Source: Anaerolineae bacterium
GTDB lineage: Bacteria > Chloroflexota > Anaerolineae > Aggregatilineales > Aggregatilineaceae
Direction: 5' to 3'
NCBI GenBank assembly: GCA_016929355.1
Contig: JAFGJA010000652.1
Coordinates: forward strand, 1-32,666
Length of the DNA: 32,666 nt
The translations under genes were made by a program, and so were the position numbers. The notes beneath the pieces were generated by a model, which saw nothing but the letters and a program-made list of their open reading frames with translations, searched no databases and had not been told where the DNA came from. Positions 16,259 to 24,620 of the stretch are shown here, one piece after another (the stretch's first letter is position 1; the number at the start of each line of letters is the position of its first letter).

Positions 16259-17404
16259 ATGATACCAAAAAGACTCTACACTTATGCCGGGTGGCTGTTG
16301 CGGGTGGCGTTGATCGTGTTGTTTGTGCGCGATCTTGCGCCAATCAAGCCGCGCGTTCACCTGGACCTGCCGCAAACCGTTGTCACCGAACATCCGGCAG
16401 TGTGTGTGCATACCCGCCTCACGGATGAGGTCGAGGAATGGAAGATTCAGCGCACACTGCAAATGGTGCGCGAGATGGGCGCAGCGACCATTGTGGAATA
16501 TTTCCCCTGGCCCTATGCCGAACGCAATCGCGGCACGTATAACTGGACTCATGCGGATCGCATCATGCGCCACGCGGCGAATCAGGGCTTAACGGTGATT
16601 GCGCGGCTAGATCGATCTCCGGCGTGGGCGCGTCCGCCCATCCAGGAAAAAGTAACAACGCTCACCTATCTCGAAGAGGAATATTTTGACGAGTTCGCCG
16701 CGTTTGTCGGCGCATTTGTGAATCGCTACAGCACGCTTTACGGGGATCAGTTGCGCGGTGTCATTATCTGGAACGAACCGAATCTCAGCCTGGAATGGGG
16801 CGGACGTGCGCCTGATCCCGAAGCGTATACGGAATTGCTGCGCCAAGCTTATGCCGCCGCGCACGCGGCTAACCCGGATATAACCGTTTTTGGCGCGGCG
16901 CTGGCTCCCACCACCGAAGCGGAAGATAGCAGCGCGGGGATGAACGAGATCGATTACCTCACACGCATGTATGCTGCCGGTGCTGCCGGGACATTTGATG
17001 TGTTGGCGGTGCATACGTATGGTTTTACACAGCCCGCCACCACCGATCCCGATCCTGATGTGATCAACTTTCGCCGGATCGAACTGCTGCGCGAGGTTAT
17101 GATCGCGCATGGTGACGGTGATACACCGATGACCATCACCGAAAGCGGTTGGAACGATGATCCGCGCTGGACCAATGCGGTGCGTCCCGTTCAACGCATC
17201 ACCTATACGCTCGCAGCGTTTCAGATGGTCGAAGCGTGGCCCTGGGTCGATCACCTCTGCCTCTGGATATTTCGCCAGCCCGCCGATCATCGCAACCGCC
17301 GCGATATGTATTATTCGCTCGTATCGTCAGACTTTTACGCCAAGCCGATTTATGAAGTGATCCAGGCGTATGCGCACGATTGGGAGAATCCTTACCTGCC
17401 ATGA
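16259..17404 (+). CDS. Membrane-anchored glycoside hydrolase-like protein (clan GH-A TIM barrel)
   Basis: Likely retaining glycosidase, 381 residues, with an N-terminal hydrophobic anchor or signal (about 8-24, YAGWLLRVALIVLFV). The barrel shows the clan GH-A pattern: acid/base Glu173 in IIWNEPNL and probable nucleophile Glu295 in MTITESGW. Substrate-subsite residues such as HTYG (252-255) and the early-strand TIVEYFPWPYAE are also present. It is most like GH5/GH39-type sequences, but the exact family and sugar cannot be told. No Shine-Dalgarno site is evident before the ATG, so the start is less sure. The stop overlaps the next start (ATGA), tying it to a solute-binding protein. Confidence 0.8.
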   Translation: MIPKRLYTYAGWLLRVALIVLFVRDLAPIKPRVHLDLPQTVVTEHPAVCVHTRLTDEVEEWKIQRTLQMVREMGAATIVEYFPWPYAERNRGTYNWTHADRIMRHAANQGLTVIARLDRSPAWARPPIQEKVTTLTYLEEEYFDEFAAFVGAFVNRYSTLYGDQLRGVIIWNEPNLSLEWGGRAPDPEAYTELLRQAYAAAHAANPDITVFGAALAPTTEAEDSSAGMNEIDYLTRMYAAGAAGTFDVLAVHTYGFTQPATTDPDPDVINFRRIELLREVMIAHGDGDTPMTITESGWNDDPRWTNAVRPVQRITYTLAAFQMVEAWPWVDHLCLWIFRQPADHRNRRDMYYSLVSSDFYAKPIYEVIQAYAHDWENPYLP

Positions 17405-18249
17405 GGCTTCTCAAGGGGATTTACCATCACCTACGCCACTTGTATATGTGGGCTAAATTGCATCCTCGCTTGGCATTGGCCCTCTGCACAATACTGTGTG
17501 CCATTTTCCTGATCGCGGGCTGGCTGTTAACGCGACCCGGCGCACTGCTTGGTCCCCAAGATGGCACATGGTATCGCTCGCAGATCAACAAAGATTTATA
17601 CGTGGGCCTCGATCCGAACTATCCACCGTTTACCGAATGGACGCCCGATCAGATCGAGGGCATCGAAGCGGACATTGCGCGCGAAATTGGAAATCGCCTG
17701 GGCGTCACCACGTCGATCCTGATCATGGGCTATGATGGGTTGTACGATTCGCTCTATACGGGCTACGTGGATATGATTATCTTCGGCTTATCTGCCGATC
17801 CCGCGTATGAAGAATGGGTCTACTACTCGCGCCCGTATTATGATGCGGGGCAAATTCTCGTCTCGCGCGTGGCTGCGCCAGTTGATAATATACGCGAATT
17901 GGATGGAAAAACCGTCGCGGTAGAATTGGCCTCGGCGGGCGATATTGCTGCGCAGCGTTGGGTACGCCGGTTGCACGCGCTGGATATTCAACGTCACCTG
18001 CTGCCGGATGAAGCCATGCACGCGGTCCAATTGGGTGAGGCGGACGCGGCCTTAGTGGATACGGTTAGCGCGCGCTTGTATCTCGCAGATCACGATGATT
18101 TGCGGCTGGCATCCAAAACCACCGTTGCAAACGGTTATGTGATCGCCATGCGTAAAGCGAATTTTCGGCTCAACGCAGAAGTAGATCAAGCGCTCGCGGA
18201 TATGATCGCCGATGGCACACTAGACGCGATCATTGCGCGCTGGTTGTAG
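17401..18249 (+). CDS. Membrane-anchored family 3 solute-binding protein (amino-acid-type)
   Basis: Extracytoplasmic binding protein of 282 residues. A hydrophobic N-terminal segment (LALALCTILCAIFLIAGWLL) probably stays as an anchor since no clear cleavage or lipobox is seen. The bilobed family 3 fold follows: LYVGLDPNYPPFTEW, then IEGIEADIAREIGNRLGV, the mobile-lobe MIIFGLSADPAYEEWVYYS, and the hinge-return segment LDGKTVAVELASAG. The start overlaps the glycosidase stop by 4 bases. No permease or ATPase is next to it, so it may act as a sensor or serve a transporter coded elsewhere. Confidence 0.85.
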   Translation: MRLLKGIYHHLRHLYMWAKLHPRLALALCTILCAIFLIAGWLLTRPGALLGPQDGTWYRSQINKDLYVGLDPNYPPFTEWTPDQIEGIEADIAREIGNRLGVTTSILIMGYDGLYDSLYTGYVDMIIFGLSADPAYEEWVYYSRPYYDAGQILVSRVAAPVDNIRELDGKTVAVELASAGDIAAQRWVRRLHALDIQRHLLPDEAMHAVQLGEADAALVDTVSARLYLADHDDLRLASKTTVANGYVIAMRKANFRLNAEVDQALADMIADGTLDAIIARWL

Positions 18250-18327
18250 CAGGTTTTACCTACCTTTGCCTTTCAAATCTGTGTAATCTGTGTTTATCTA
18301 TGTCCCATTTTTTAGAGGAATTTATCC

Positions 18328-18690
18328 ATGTACATCAAAAACGCGCAATCTGTCGAACCGCTCCACAGCGAACACGGCGAGATCGTCCACGAACTGATCG
18401 GCAATGCCGCCGGGGGGACCGCCACCTACAGTGTGGCCGAGATCGTGATCCCGCCGGGCAAAGCCGCCCTCAAGCATTACCACCCTGTCGTGGAGGAAAG
18501 TTACTACATCCTCACCGGAACAGGTCGCATGGTAATGGATGATAAGACAGTGACGCTCAAGCCCGGCGATGCGCTGCCGATTCTGCCGAATCAGGTCCAC
18601 CAGATTTTTAACGACGCAGAAACGAATCTGGTACTGCTGGCGGTTTGCGTGCCCGCGTGGACACCGGATAACAGCGTATATCTGGATTAA
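18328..18690 (+). CDS. Small single-domain cupin
   Basis: Metal-binding beta-barrel protein of 120 residues. The first cupin motif is complete (G44, H50-Y-H52, E57, G64) and the second offers His91 in LPNQVHQIFND, giving the usual 3-His/1-Glu site. It has PGD (79-81) between the motifs. AGAGGA precedes the ATG. The substrate cannot be inferred; such proteins are often sugar-binding, dioxygenase-like or enzymes of unknown role. A direct repeat AATCTGTG-TAATCTGTG lies 20-50 bases upstream. Confidence 0.88.
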   Translation: MYIKNAQSVEPLHSEHGEIVHELIGNAAGGTATYSVAEIVIPPGKAALKHYHPVVEESYYILTGTGRMVMDDKTVTLKPGDALPILPNQVHQIFNDAETNLVLLAVCVPAWTPDNSVYLD

Positions 18691-18697
18691 ATGATCG

Positions 18698-18734
18698 GAG
18701 CGCGTTAATCCCCATTGCCCGGACTGACGCGCTC
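18698..18734. terminator. Hairpin between convergent cupin and membrane-protein genes
   Basis: GAGCGCGT and ACGCGCTC separated by 21 bases span the end of the minus-strand gene. It may serve both directions; no T run is visible on either side. Confidence 0.35.
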
Positions 18735-20183
18735 TAACACATTATTCAACTGCCGCAGCACGTTATTCTGATTCATCCCAGCAACGACGCAGAGCAAGTA
18801 GGTGATCGCACGTTCGGCGGTGCTGCCCGCGTTATCCAGCAAATCTTCGTTGGCAATCGAGGCAATCAAAAACATGATCAGGCCCATCACCGCACCGAGC
18901 AAGGGATTCATCAGATACCACCCCACATGCACCGGGTCAAAATCGCGAAGCTTGGTCGTGTGGCGTTCCAATGTGAGATAGCCGGAAATCAACGCCCCGG
19001 TGATACCAAACAACATCGGGTTATACATCGCGGCGAATGCTTCCACGCCCACCGCGTCAGTGATGCCAACAAACAATTCCCGGAGGAGAAACAGCACCCC
19101 AACCGCGATGGCCCAACACGCATAATAGATCAACAGGCTAAAACGAAAATCATTAATCGCTTGATCGACTTTTTCTTCGCGTTTCATGTCAGCACGCACG
19201 CGAAAGACAATCGCGCGGGCATCGTCATAATTTTCCCGCGACGCCATTAATAATCCACTGGCCCGCAGCAGTTCGTTCATGTACACATCCGTCGAATCGC
19301 GATCACTGCGGACATTTTCGGCGAGTTCAGCTTGCAGGGTATCGATCTGCTGGTCCAATTTTCGAATCGCGTCATCGTCCACCAGCAAATGCAGCAGACT
19401 CGGATCAGCCGGTTCGGTTTCGTCAAATAATTCTTTCGCCGGTTGACGCTTGTATACCGGATCAAATGGCTCCGACAAACCAACAGGCGGCGGATCATCA
19501 ACAACCACCGCGCCTTCGGGCACAATCACGCCGCCTTCATGTTCGGCGCTGTCAAAATGCGGTTCGACCCACCAAATTTCTGGCTCACGCGGGATCAGTT
19601 CATCAACATCGGGATGCGGCTGGTAATTCTGGGCCGCTTTTTCCGCGAGGATTTCAGCAGCGCGTTCGGGGAGAGGAATCGAATCCTTTCGCGTGCGCCG
19701 TGAGGGTAAAACAACCGGTTCCCCTTGCCCATCTTCGACCAGAGTTACATCTACTGTACCCTCTGCCGCGTCAAAATCGTCATCCAACAGGGCCGCGATC
19801 ACCGCATCATCTAACCGATCATCATCAGCGGCATCTTGCCACCACTCCGGCACATCATCGGCTAAATCTTCGGCGGGAACCAGCACATCCGGCTTTGGCA
19901 GGGGAATATCCGGGGATGAGTCGGGGAAATCGAGCAGGGCGGCAGTTTCTTCCGGCGTGAGCGGCAAGGCATCCGGTTGAATGGTTTCCGGTTGATCGGC
20001 CTCATGCGTGATCTGATCGGGATTGACCAACTCATCATCAATTAAATCGGCTTGTTGGCCGAGCAAAATCTCGCGCCCTCGACCCCGTAATGACGCTCTA
20101 GGGCGCTCAGTGGATTCTATCGGTTGTTCGTGTTGATCGACGGGAGGATCAACCTGCGGATCATCGTGTTTATTTGCGGCCAC
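18705..20183 (-). CDS. Acidic, partly disordered membrane protein encoded after ParA
   Basis: Protein of 492 residues, unrecognised. Residues 1 to about 260 are rich in Asp, Glu and Pro with low complexity (EQPIESTERPRASLRG, PDIPLPKPDVLVPAEDL), so probably disordered and cytoplasmic. A short coiled-coil segment (DAIRKLDQQIDTLQAELAEN) follows, then a helical, charged region, and about four membrane helices from 349 onward (LLIYYACWAIAVGVLFLL; MLFGITGALISGYLTL; NPLLGAVMGLIMFLIASIAN; ITYLLCVVAGMN). It ends NNVLERVSPGNGD. The GTG start at 20183 has GAGGAGG 5 bases upstream and overlaps the parA-like 3' end by 14 bases. The coupling suggests the protein is a membrane partner or anchor of the ParA ATPase. 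Confidence 0.78.
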   Translation of the reverse strand: MAANKHDDPQVDPPVDQHEQPIESTERPRASLRGRGREILLGQQADLIDDELVNPDQITHEADQPETIQPDALPLTPEETAALLDFPDSSPDIPLPKPDVLVPAEDLADDVPEWWQDAADDDRLDDAVIAALLDDDFDAAEGTVDVTLVEDGQGEPVVLPSRRTRKDSIPLPERAAEILAEKAAQNYQPHPDVDELIPREPEIWWVEPHFDSAEHEGGVIVPEGAVVVDDPPPVGLSEPFDPVYKRQPAKELFDETEPADPSLLHLLVDDDAIRKLDQQIDTLQAELAENVRSDRDSTDVYMNELLRASGLLMASRENYDDARAIVFRVRADMKREEKVDQAINDFRFSLLIYYACWAIAVGVLFLLRELFVGITDAVGVEAFAAMYNPMLFGITGALISGYLTLERHTTKLRDFDPVHVGWYLMNPLLGAVMGLIMFLIASIANEDLLDNAGSTAERAITYLLCVVAGMNQNNVLRQLNNVLERVSPGNGD

Positions 20184-20934
20184 CTACGACCTCCTCAGCC
20201 AATGCCCGGTAGCCCTGTGCGATAGGGTGTCGGGGCAAATATTCAAGGACAGACATCCCGGCGACGGGCGCTTCTGCAACTACATCATCATAATGAATCA
20301 AGGTTTTAAACATTTTAGGACCAAAAACCGCGCGCAGTTCATCCACCACTTCTTGCGCGTGCTGCGAATCGGGCCGGTACATCGTGCCAAACAATCCTCC
20401 CAGGCGCAGCGAGGCGTTCATGCTGTTCTTGATGCGCACAATCGTATCCATCAGCGCCCGCACACCGCGCATCGCCAGAAATTGACACTGCACCGGGACC
20501 AAAACTTCATGCGCTGCGACCAATCCATTAGCGGTTAAAATACCCAGACCGGGCGCTGTATCAATGAAGATAAAATCAAACGGAATCCGGCTGCGTTGTA
20601 AGGCATGGTTTAAACGATGAACGCGATCTGAGGCATTAGCCAGGCGAATTTCCGCCGCCGCCAGATCGATGCTCGCCGGGACCAGCGCCATATTTTTCCG
20701 TACCGGGCGAATCACACGCGCCAACGACACATGGTTGTACATCAACAGCGAAAACGCGCTGCGCCGGATATCATACGAATCGACTCCAAACGCCGCCGTT
20801 AGCCCGCCCTGCGGATCGAGATCGACCAGCAACACGCGCGCGCCGCGTTCGGCTAAGGCTGCGCCGAGATTCATCACCGAGGTTGATTTGCCAACGCCAC
20901 CTTTTTGATTGGCGATTACGAACGTTCGCGTCAT
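20170..20934 (-). CDS. ParA/MinD-family ATPase, without a ParB partner
   Basis: Deviant Walker A ATPase of 254 residues. KGGVGKST is at 11-18 with the signature Lys; VDLDPQGG at 37-44 and FIFIDTAPGLG complete the fold. It resembles chromosomal ParA/Soj: it would dimerise with ATP and bind DNA nonspecifically to position cargo. AGGA lies before the ATG at about 10 bases. No parB-like gene follows; instead a membrane protein overlaps its end. This speaks for positioning of a membrane or cytosolic cargo rather than plain chromosome segregation, although ParB could be coded elsewhere. Confidence 0.92.
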   Translation of the reverse strand: MTRTFVIANQKGGVGKSTSVMNLGAALAERGARVLLVDLDPQGGLTAAFGVDSYDIRRSAFSLLMYNHVSLARVIRPVRKNMALVPASIDLAAAEIRLANASDRVHRLNHALQRSRIPFDFIFIDTAPGLGILTANGLVAAHEVLVPVQCQFLAMRGVRALMDTIVRIKNSMNASLRLGGLFGTMYRPDSQHAQEVVDELRAVFGPKMFKTLIHYDDVVAEAPVAGMSVLEYLPRHPIAQGYRALAEEVVGGRK

Positions 20935-20957
20935 GGACCTGATTCCTGTTGAGATAA

Positions 20958-20988
20958 GTGCTGCGTGTCATTATAGCATAGGCAGCAC
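20958..20988 (-). promoter_or_regulatory. parA promoter with flanking inverted repeat
   Basis: On the minus strand TGC-TATAAT (20970-20978) is a perfect extended -10, start near 20963. GTGCTGC and GCAGCAC (20982-20988 and 20958-20964) flank it symmetrically 17 bases apart, as an operator for an autoregulator would. The -35 is poor. Confidence 0.55.
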
Positions 20989-21008
20989 AGGAGAAATAAC
21001 AGAGGCAG

Positions 21009-21047
21009 AAAAAAATGGGGCGGTTGTGGAAATTCAACACGCCCCAT
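21009..21047 (-). terminator. Terminator of the feo operon
   Basis: ATGGGGCG and CGCCCCAT with a nested TTG/CAA stem, followed on the minus strand by a run of seven T. It is a near-ideal intrinsic terminator, 24 bases after the stop of the feoB transport gene. Confidence 0.9.
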
Positions 21048-21070
21048 GCACAACTTTCGTGTGAGGGAAA

Positions 21071-22498
21071 TCAGACCCAACCGAATGTACGCGCAATGGT
21101 CGCCGTGATCAGCGTAATCCCAATCCCCATCACAACGGGCATCAACGTGGCAACGGCGGTCCATTTCAGGCTCTTGGTTTCATTGTAGATCGTCAGGATC
21201 GTGGTGCTGCACGGATTATGCAGCAGGCTGAACAGCAGCAAATTGATCGCGGTGAGCGTTGTCCAGCCGCCCACGTGCAAAATTTCGCGGATCGCGTTAT
21301 TCGAGTCCAATTCGAACATAACACCCGCGCCCTCCCCCACGTCGGAAAGCCCTGCCGTGAGAACGGTCAGCATCAGCACGGTGGGGATCACGATTTCGTT
21401 GGCGGGAATGGCGACGATATACGCCACCAGGATCACCCCGTTCAGGCCGATCAGCCAACCAAACCCATCCAGAAATGTGACCATCTGCTCCGCAATGCTT
21501 TCGCCGCCAATGATCACGTTCGAACTGGTCCAGATCACAATCCCGGCGGGAACAGCCATCGTCACCGCGCGCCAGAGGACAATCAAGGTCCGGTCAATCA
21601 TGGATGTGTAAATCGTCTGCCAGATGCGCGGCGGGCGGTATGGCGGCAGTTCCAGGCTAAAGACCGAGGCTTCACCCTTGAGCATAGTCCGCGAAAGGAA
21701 CCACGAGGATGCAAATGTGATCAGCACCCCCAACACGGCAATCCCAACAACGGCCAACGCCGATACAAATCCGGCCAAAGCTGCGGGGACTGCGCCGCCG
21801 ATGAAAATAGTCGAAACCATGATCAGCGTCGGCCAGCGCCCGTTACAGATGGCAAAATTGTTGGTGATGATGGCGATCAAACGCTCGCGCGGGCTGTCGA
21901 TCACGCGCGTCGCGACGACGCCTGCCGCATTACACCCGAACCCCATTGTCATTGAGAGCGCCTGCTTACCATGCGCGCCCGCTTTGCTGAACAGACGATC
22001 CAGGTTGAACGCGACACGCGGCAAATAACCGAAATCTTCGAGCAGCGTAAACAACGGGAAAAAGATCGCCATCGGCGGCAGCATGACAGAAACGACCCAC
22101 GCCGCCGCTAAATATGCGCCATCAAACAACACGCCGCTCAACCACCAGGGAAAATGCAGCATGTCACCCAGATCGAGCAGCGCGGGATGCACCGTATCCA
22201 GCAGCAGTGATGCCAACAACGCTGAGGGCACGTTCGCGCCCTGGATCGTCAGCCAGAACACCAGCGTCAGCAGCGCGATCATGATCGGGAAACCAAACAT
22301 CCGGCTGGTAACGAGGTGATCAATGGTCCGGTCCAGATCAAACCGGCGGCGTTGATCGGGGCGCGTAACGGCGCGATCTGCGATTTGCGCGGCGTCCGTA
22401 TAGAGCGCTTCGGCCAACGCATCATGAAAATTTTCACCTACTTCCTGGCGTAATGCGCTGGCGCTATCCAGCAGTTTGGCAGTGGTGTCAGCACTCAT
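21071..22498 (-). CDS. FeoB ferrous iron transporter, membrane part (split gene)
   Basis: Membrane half of FeoB, 475 residues. It begins with the end of the helical linker ([34 protein letters not shown]), then two Gate repeats with family residues: [34 protein letters not shown] and [10 protein letters not shown]. Several transmembrane helices follow, and a C-terminal core with [16 protein letters not shown] near its end. In most bacteria this is one chain with the GTPase. Here the start ATG overlaps the stop of the GTPase gene by 4 bases (ATGA), so the halves are made together and probably assemble. Many annotation pipelines label such halves as nucleoside-recognition-domain proteins. The intact frames argue for a true split rather than a fresh frameshift. 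Confidence 0.92.
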   Translation of the reverse strand: MSADTTAKLLDSASALRQEVGENFHDALAEALYTDAAQIADRAVTRPDQRRRFDLDRTIDHLVTSRMFGFPIMIALLTLVFWLTIQGANVPSALLASLLLDTVHPALLDLGDMLHFPWWLSGVLFDGAYLAAAWVVSVMLPPMAIFFPLFTLLEDFGYLPRVAFNLDRLFSKAGAHGKQALSMTMGFGCNAAGVVATRVIDSPRERLIAIITNNFAICNGRWPTLIMVSTIFIGGAVPAALAGFVSALAVVGIAVLGVLITFASSWFLSRTMLKGEASVFSLELPPYRPPRIWQTIYTSMIDRTLIVLWRAVTMAVPAGIVIWTSSNVIIGGESIAEQMVTFLDGFGWLIGLNGVILVAYIVAIPANEIVIPTVLMLTVLTAGLSDVGEGAGVMFELDSNNAIREILHVGGWTTLTAINLLLFSLLHNPCSTTILTIYNETKSLKWTAVATLMPVVMGIGITLITATIARTFGWV

Positions 22499-23346
22499 GC
22501 GGACACCTCCGCAATCAGCAAGTTATCGGGGATCGCGGTATCACTGCCATCCCGCGAAAGATCGCCCAGACTGCCATCGCGGATCGCTTGCTCGATCTGT
22601 GCATCATCATCCAGCAAACGCAGCGCTACCCAACGCACATTCGGCAAACCGGGAAATTCTGCTTCGATCTGCGTAACGAGTTGATCCACTGCACGATCAA
22701 GCGCCTGATGGTGAGTCGTGCGAATACGATGCGGGCGCGACTGAATCTCACCAACGGCCACATCATGCACCACCTGCAACAGTTCCTTAACGCCTTCATT
22801 ACGCCGCGCAACCATTGGTACAATCGGCACACCCAGATCGCGCGCTAACCGGCGCGGATCAACTTGCAAGCCGTGTCGTTCAGCTTCGTCCATCAAGTTC
22901 AGCGCAACCACCGCTTTATCGGTGATTTCCAAGACCTGCAAGACTAGATTCAGGTTGCGTTCGAGCCGCGTGGCATCAACCACAATTACCGTTACGTCCG
23001 GCTGCCCGAACAGAATAAAATCGCGCGCAATTTCCTCGTCTACGCTGGCCGCCAGCAAGGAATAAGTCCCTGGCAAATCCACCAGTTTGTAGCGTTCGTC
23101 GCCATACTGAAAGCCGCCTTCAGCCCGCGCAACGGTTTTTCCCGGCCAGTTACCTGTGTGCTGCCGGAGACCGGTCAGCGCATTAAAGACCGTGCTTTTG
23201 CCTGTATTGGGATTGCCCGCCAGCGCGATCACATAATCCCAGTTATCCATTTTCACACCCAACCGCTCCAGATGGCGGTTCATCGGGCAGGTTTCACAAG
23301 CGGCATGAGCATTCAGAGGTTTTGTGGTAGGGATGGTTACGGTCAT
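22495..23346 (-). CDS. FeoB GTPase domain (split gene)
   Basis: GTPase half of the ferrous iron transporter, 283 residues. G1 GNPNTGKS at 44-51, G2 region GNWPGKTV, G3 DLPG at 90-93 and G4 NLMD at 150-153 are present, followed by the helical (GDI-like) domain. The N-terminal extension carries C17-E-T-C20, a possible metal or redox site. It ends within the linker ([12 protein letters not shown]) where ordinary FeoB continues into the membrane. The start overlaps the feoA stop by 4 bases. It would regulate Fe(II) import through the membrane half. Confidence 0.93.
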   Translation of the reverse strand: MTVTIPTTKPLNAHAACETCPMNRHLERLGVKMDNWDYVIALAGNPNTGKSTVFNALTGLRQHTGNWPGKTVARAEGGFQYGDERYKLVDLPGTYSLLAASVDEEIARDFILFGQPDVTVIVVDATRLERNLNLVLQVLEITDKAVVALNLMDEAERHGLQVDPRRLARDLGVPIVPMVARRNEGVKELLQVVHDVAVGEIQSRPHRIRTTHHQALDRAVDQLVTQIEAEFPGLPNVRWVALRLLDDDAQIEQAIRDGSLGDLSRDGSDTAIPDNLLIAEVSA

Positions 23347-23627
23347 GATGTTTCCTCGGTTGTTGTCTTAGCTGTAGTTTTATCAATCAGGATCAATTGC
23401 GCCTGCTCACGGCGCAACGCCACCAGCGTGTCCCGGACCCGGTATGCTACCGGATCACCCAGTGGGCTGTTCATTTCTACGCTGATGGTTGTACCGGGAA
23501 TAATACCCAGGTCCATCATGCGACGGCGCTCCGGCCCCTGGCTGTGCAGCGCGCTGACTGTACCCGTTTCACCAGGGTGCAAATCAGCCAACGTATGCGC
23601 CGTGTTGGTATCATTTTGACTCATCAT
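23343..23627 (-). CDS. feoA: FeoA family protein
   Basis: Small cytoplasmic SH3-fold protein, 94 residues, thought to assist FeoB. It shows the family pattern: LADLHPGETGTVSAL, RRRMMDLGIIPGTTISV, then SPLGDPVAYRVRDTLVALRR. Two adjacent ATGs are possible starts; ribosome site is weak (GAGATA). It heads a three-gene operon with the split feoB, each joined by 4-base overlaps. Confidence 0.93.
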   Translation of the reverse strand: MMSQNDTNTAHTLADLHPGETGTVSALHSQGPERRRMMDLGIIPGTTISVEMNSPLGDPVAYRVRDTLVALRREQAQLILIDKTTAKTTTEETS

Positions 23628-23697
23628 TATCTCAATTTCGGTTAGTGTCGTATTTCACATTCAAAGAATCGAAATTCAACCACTGAGTATATCTTAG

Positions 23698-23726
23698 AAT
23701 ATAATTTAGGTTAGCCAAAATGTCAA
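23698..23726 (-). promoter_or_regulatory. feo promoter with DtxR/IdeR-like half-operator
   Basis: On the minus strand a perfect TTGACA, 17-base spacer and TATATT lie about 75 bases before feoA. The spacer holds GGCTAACCTAA (23706-23716), identical to one arm of the DtxR/IdeR consensus palindrome; the other arm is degenerate. Iron-dependent repression is likely by this match, but not shown. Confidence 0.65.
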
Positions 23727-23821
23727 ATGATTAATTCATGAAAATTTGTACAGCTTCAGAAATTGTATCTGTTCAAAGCCACTATCTCTGCCCCATGCAG
23801 AATCGGAATAGGGAACGGATT

Positions 23822-24065
23822 TAGCCGCCCCCTGGCTTGGGTATCAGCGTGTGCTTGACCGGACTGGGTTGATACACGCCCCCATCCAGTCTCGCACGGA
23901 TACTCGGCCAATGCGCGCGTAATGGTCCGCCAACTCGTCGGTGGTCATGCCATCTATCCCCGTCGCACCCTTGTTGCTTTCTACTCGCGCCAGGGCTTTG
24001 AGCAGGTTTTCTCGACTGAAAATCCGTTCCCATTGTCCTTCGTGTTGAGTGCGTTTATCTTCCAT
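23822..24065 (-). pseudogene. Group II intron reverse transcriptase/maturase, N-terminal fragment, frameshifted
   Basis: About 80 residues out of some 420 usual for the family. The first frame reads WERIFSRENLLKALARVESN then KGATGIDGMTTDELADHYAR. After a frameshift near 23915 the family continues in another frame with HWPSIRARLDGGVYQPSPVK and ends IPKPGGG. The catalytic YADD and the maturase and endonuclease domains are lost. Both the shift and the truncation make it non-functional. Confidence 0.85.
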
Positions 24066-24516
24066 TTGACCCGATAACGGCCTCTCGCCCCTAAATGGTT
24101 ATCTCCGGCCTTCAGCCTTCCCTCTCCTTCTGATGCTGCCCTTCGCCCTGTAAGCGGCTTTCATCGCTCGCCCTGGATGGTCGTTACGCCATCGACTACT
24201 TCGACCTCGGCTGACTTCTGCGTCAAAAAAAACAAAAACGCAGACCTCCCCGGATAAGGTACGATAACTTTCCCCTAAGCCCTGCCATGTCTACATCGAG
24301 CTGCTTTGGTCCTTTTCGGGCGTCACTGTCTGTTGCCAACTTACCCCACGCTCCATGCCTGCTACGCGATTCTTGTTCATCAGGTCCAGGGTTTGCCTCC
24401 GGCTTCCTCTCCACGTCCGCTCGCGCGCAACGCAGTTGCCTTCGGCCAGTAGTTCGTCGGACCAACGTCCACAGCGATCTTCCACCGCCTGGTTATCGCC
24501 CATGCCGGGCGTACAC
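23822..24516 (-). mobile_element. 3'-truncated group II intron
   Basis: On the minus strand the element starts with GTGTACGCCC at 24516, a group II intron 5' end, runs through intron RNA domains (24066-24516) and into the start of the intron-encoded reverse transcriptase in domain IV, then stops at about 23822. Domains V and VI are not found in the following bases. It lies 4 bases after a 13-pair terminator hairpin, the kind of site class C introns use. The relic should be immobile. Confidence 0.75.
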
Positions 24517-24520
24517 CAAA

Positions 24521-24551
24521 TAGGGAGCAGTTCTTGACGAACTGCCCCCTA
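24521..24551 (-). terminator. Terminator of the iron ABC operon, intron insertion site
   Basis: TAGGGGGCAGTTC pairs along 13 positions (one G-T) with GAACTGCTCCCTA around a 5-base loop, followed by TTTG and then the intron. It would end transcription of the ATPase gene at 24621. Confidence 0.75.
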
Positions 24552-24555
24552 CGGC

Positions 24556-24590
24556 GGGCGTATGGGACAAACCTCTGTTCGCATACGCCC
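24556..24590 (-). terminator. Second hairpin after the iron ABC operon
   Basis: GGGCGTATG and CATACGCCC form a 9-pair stem with an inner CGAAC/GTTTG pairing. It is in tandem with the terminator below it; no T run follows, so it may protect the 3' end. Confidence 0.55.
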
Positions 24591-24620
24591 GTACAGAATT
24601 CAGGTTTTCGGCAGGACGGC

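Noticed and set aside
22490-22500. feoB frameshift as sequencing error
   Set aside because: Kept open as a check, but the ATGA overlap and family-consistent ends of both frames make a natural split more likely.
24223-24537. Frames within the group II intron RNA
   Set aside because: They fall in intron RNA domains, not in the reverse transcriptase part, and show no protein family signs.
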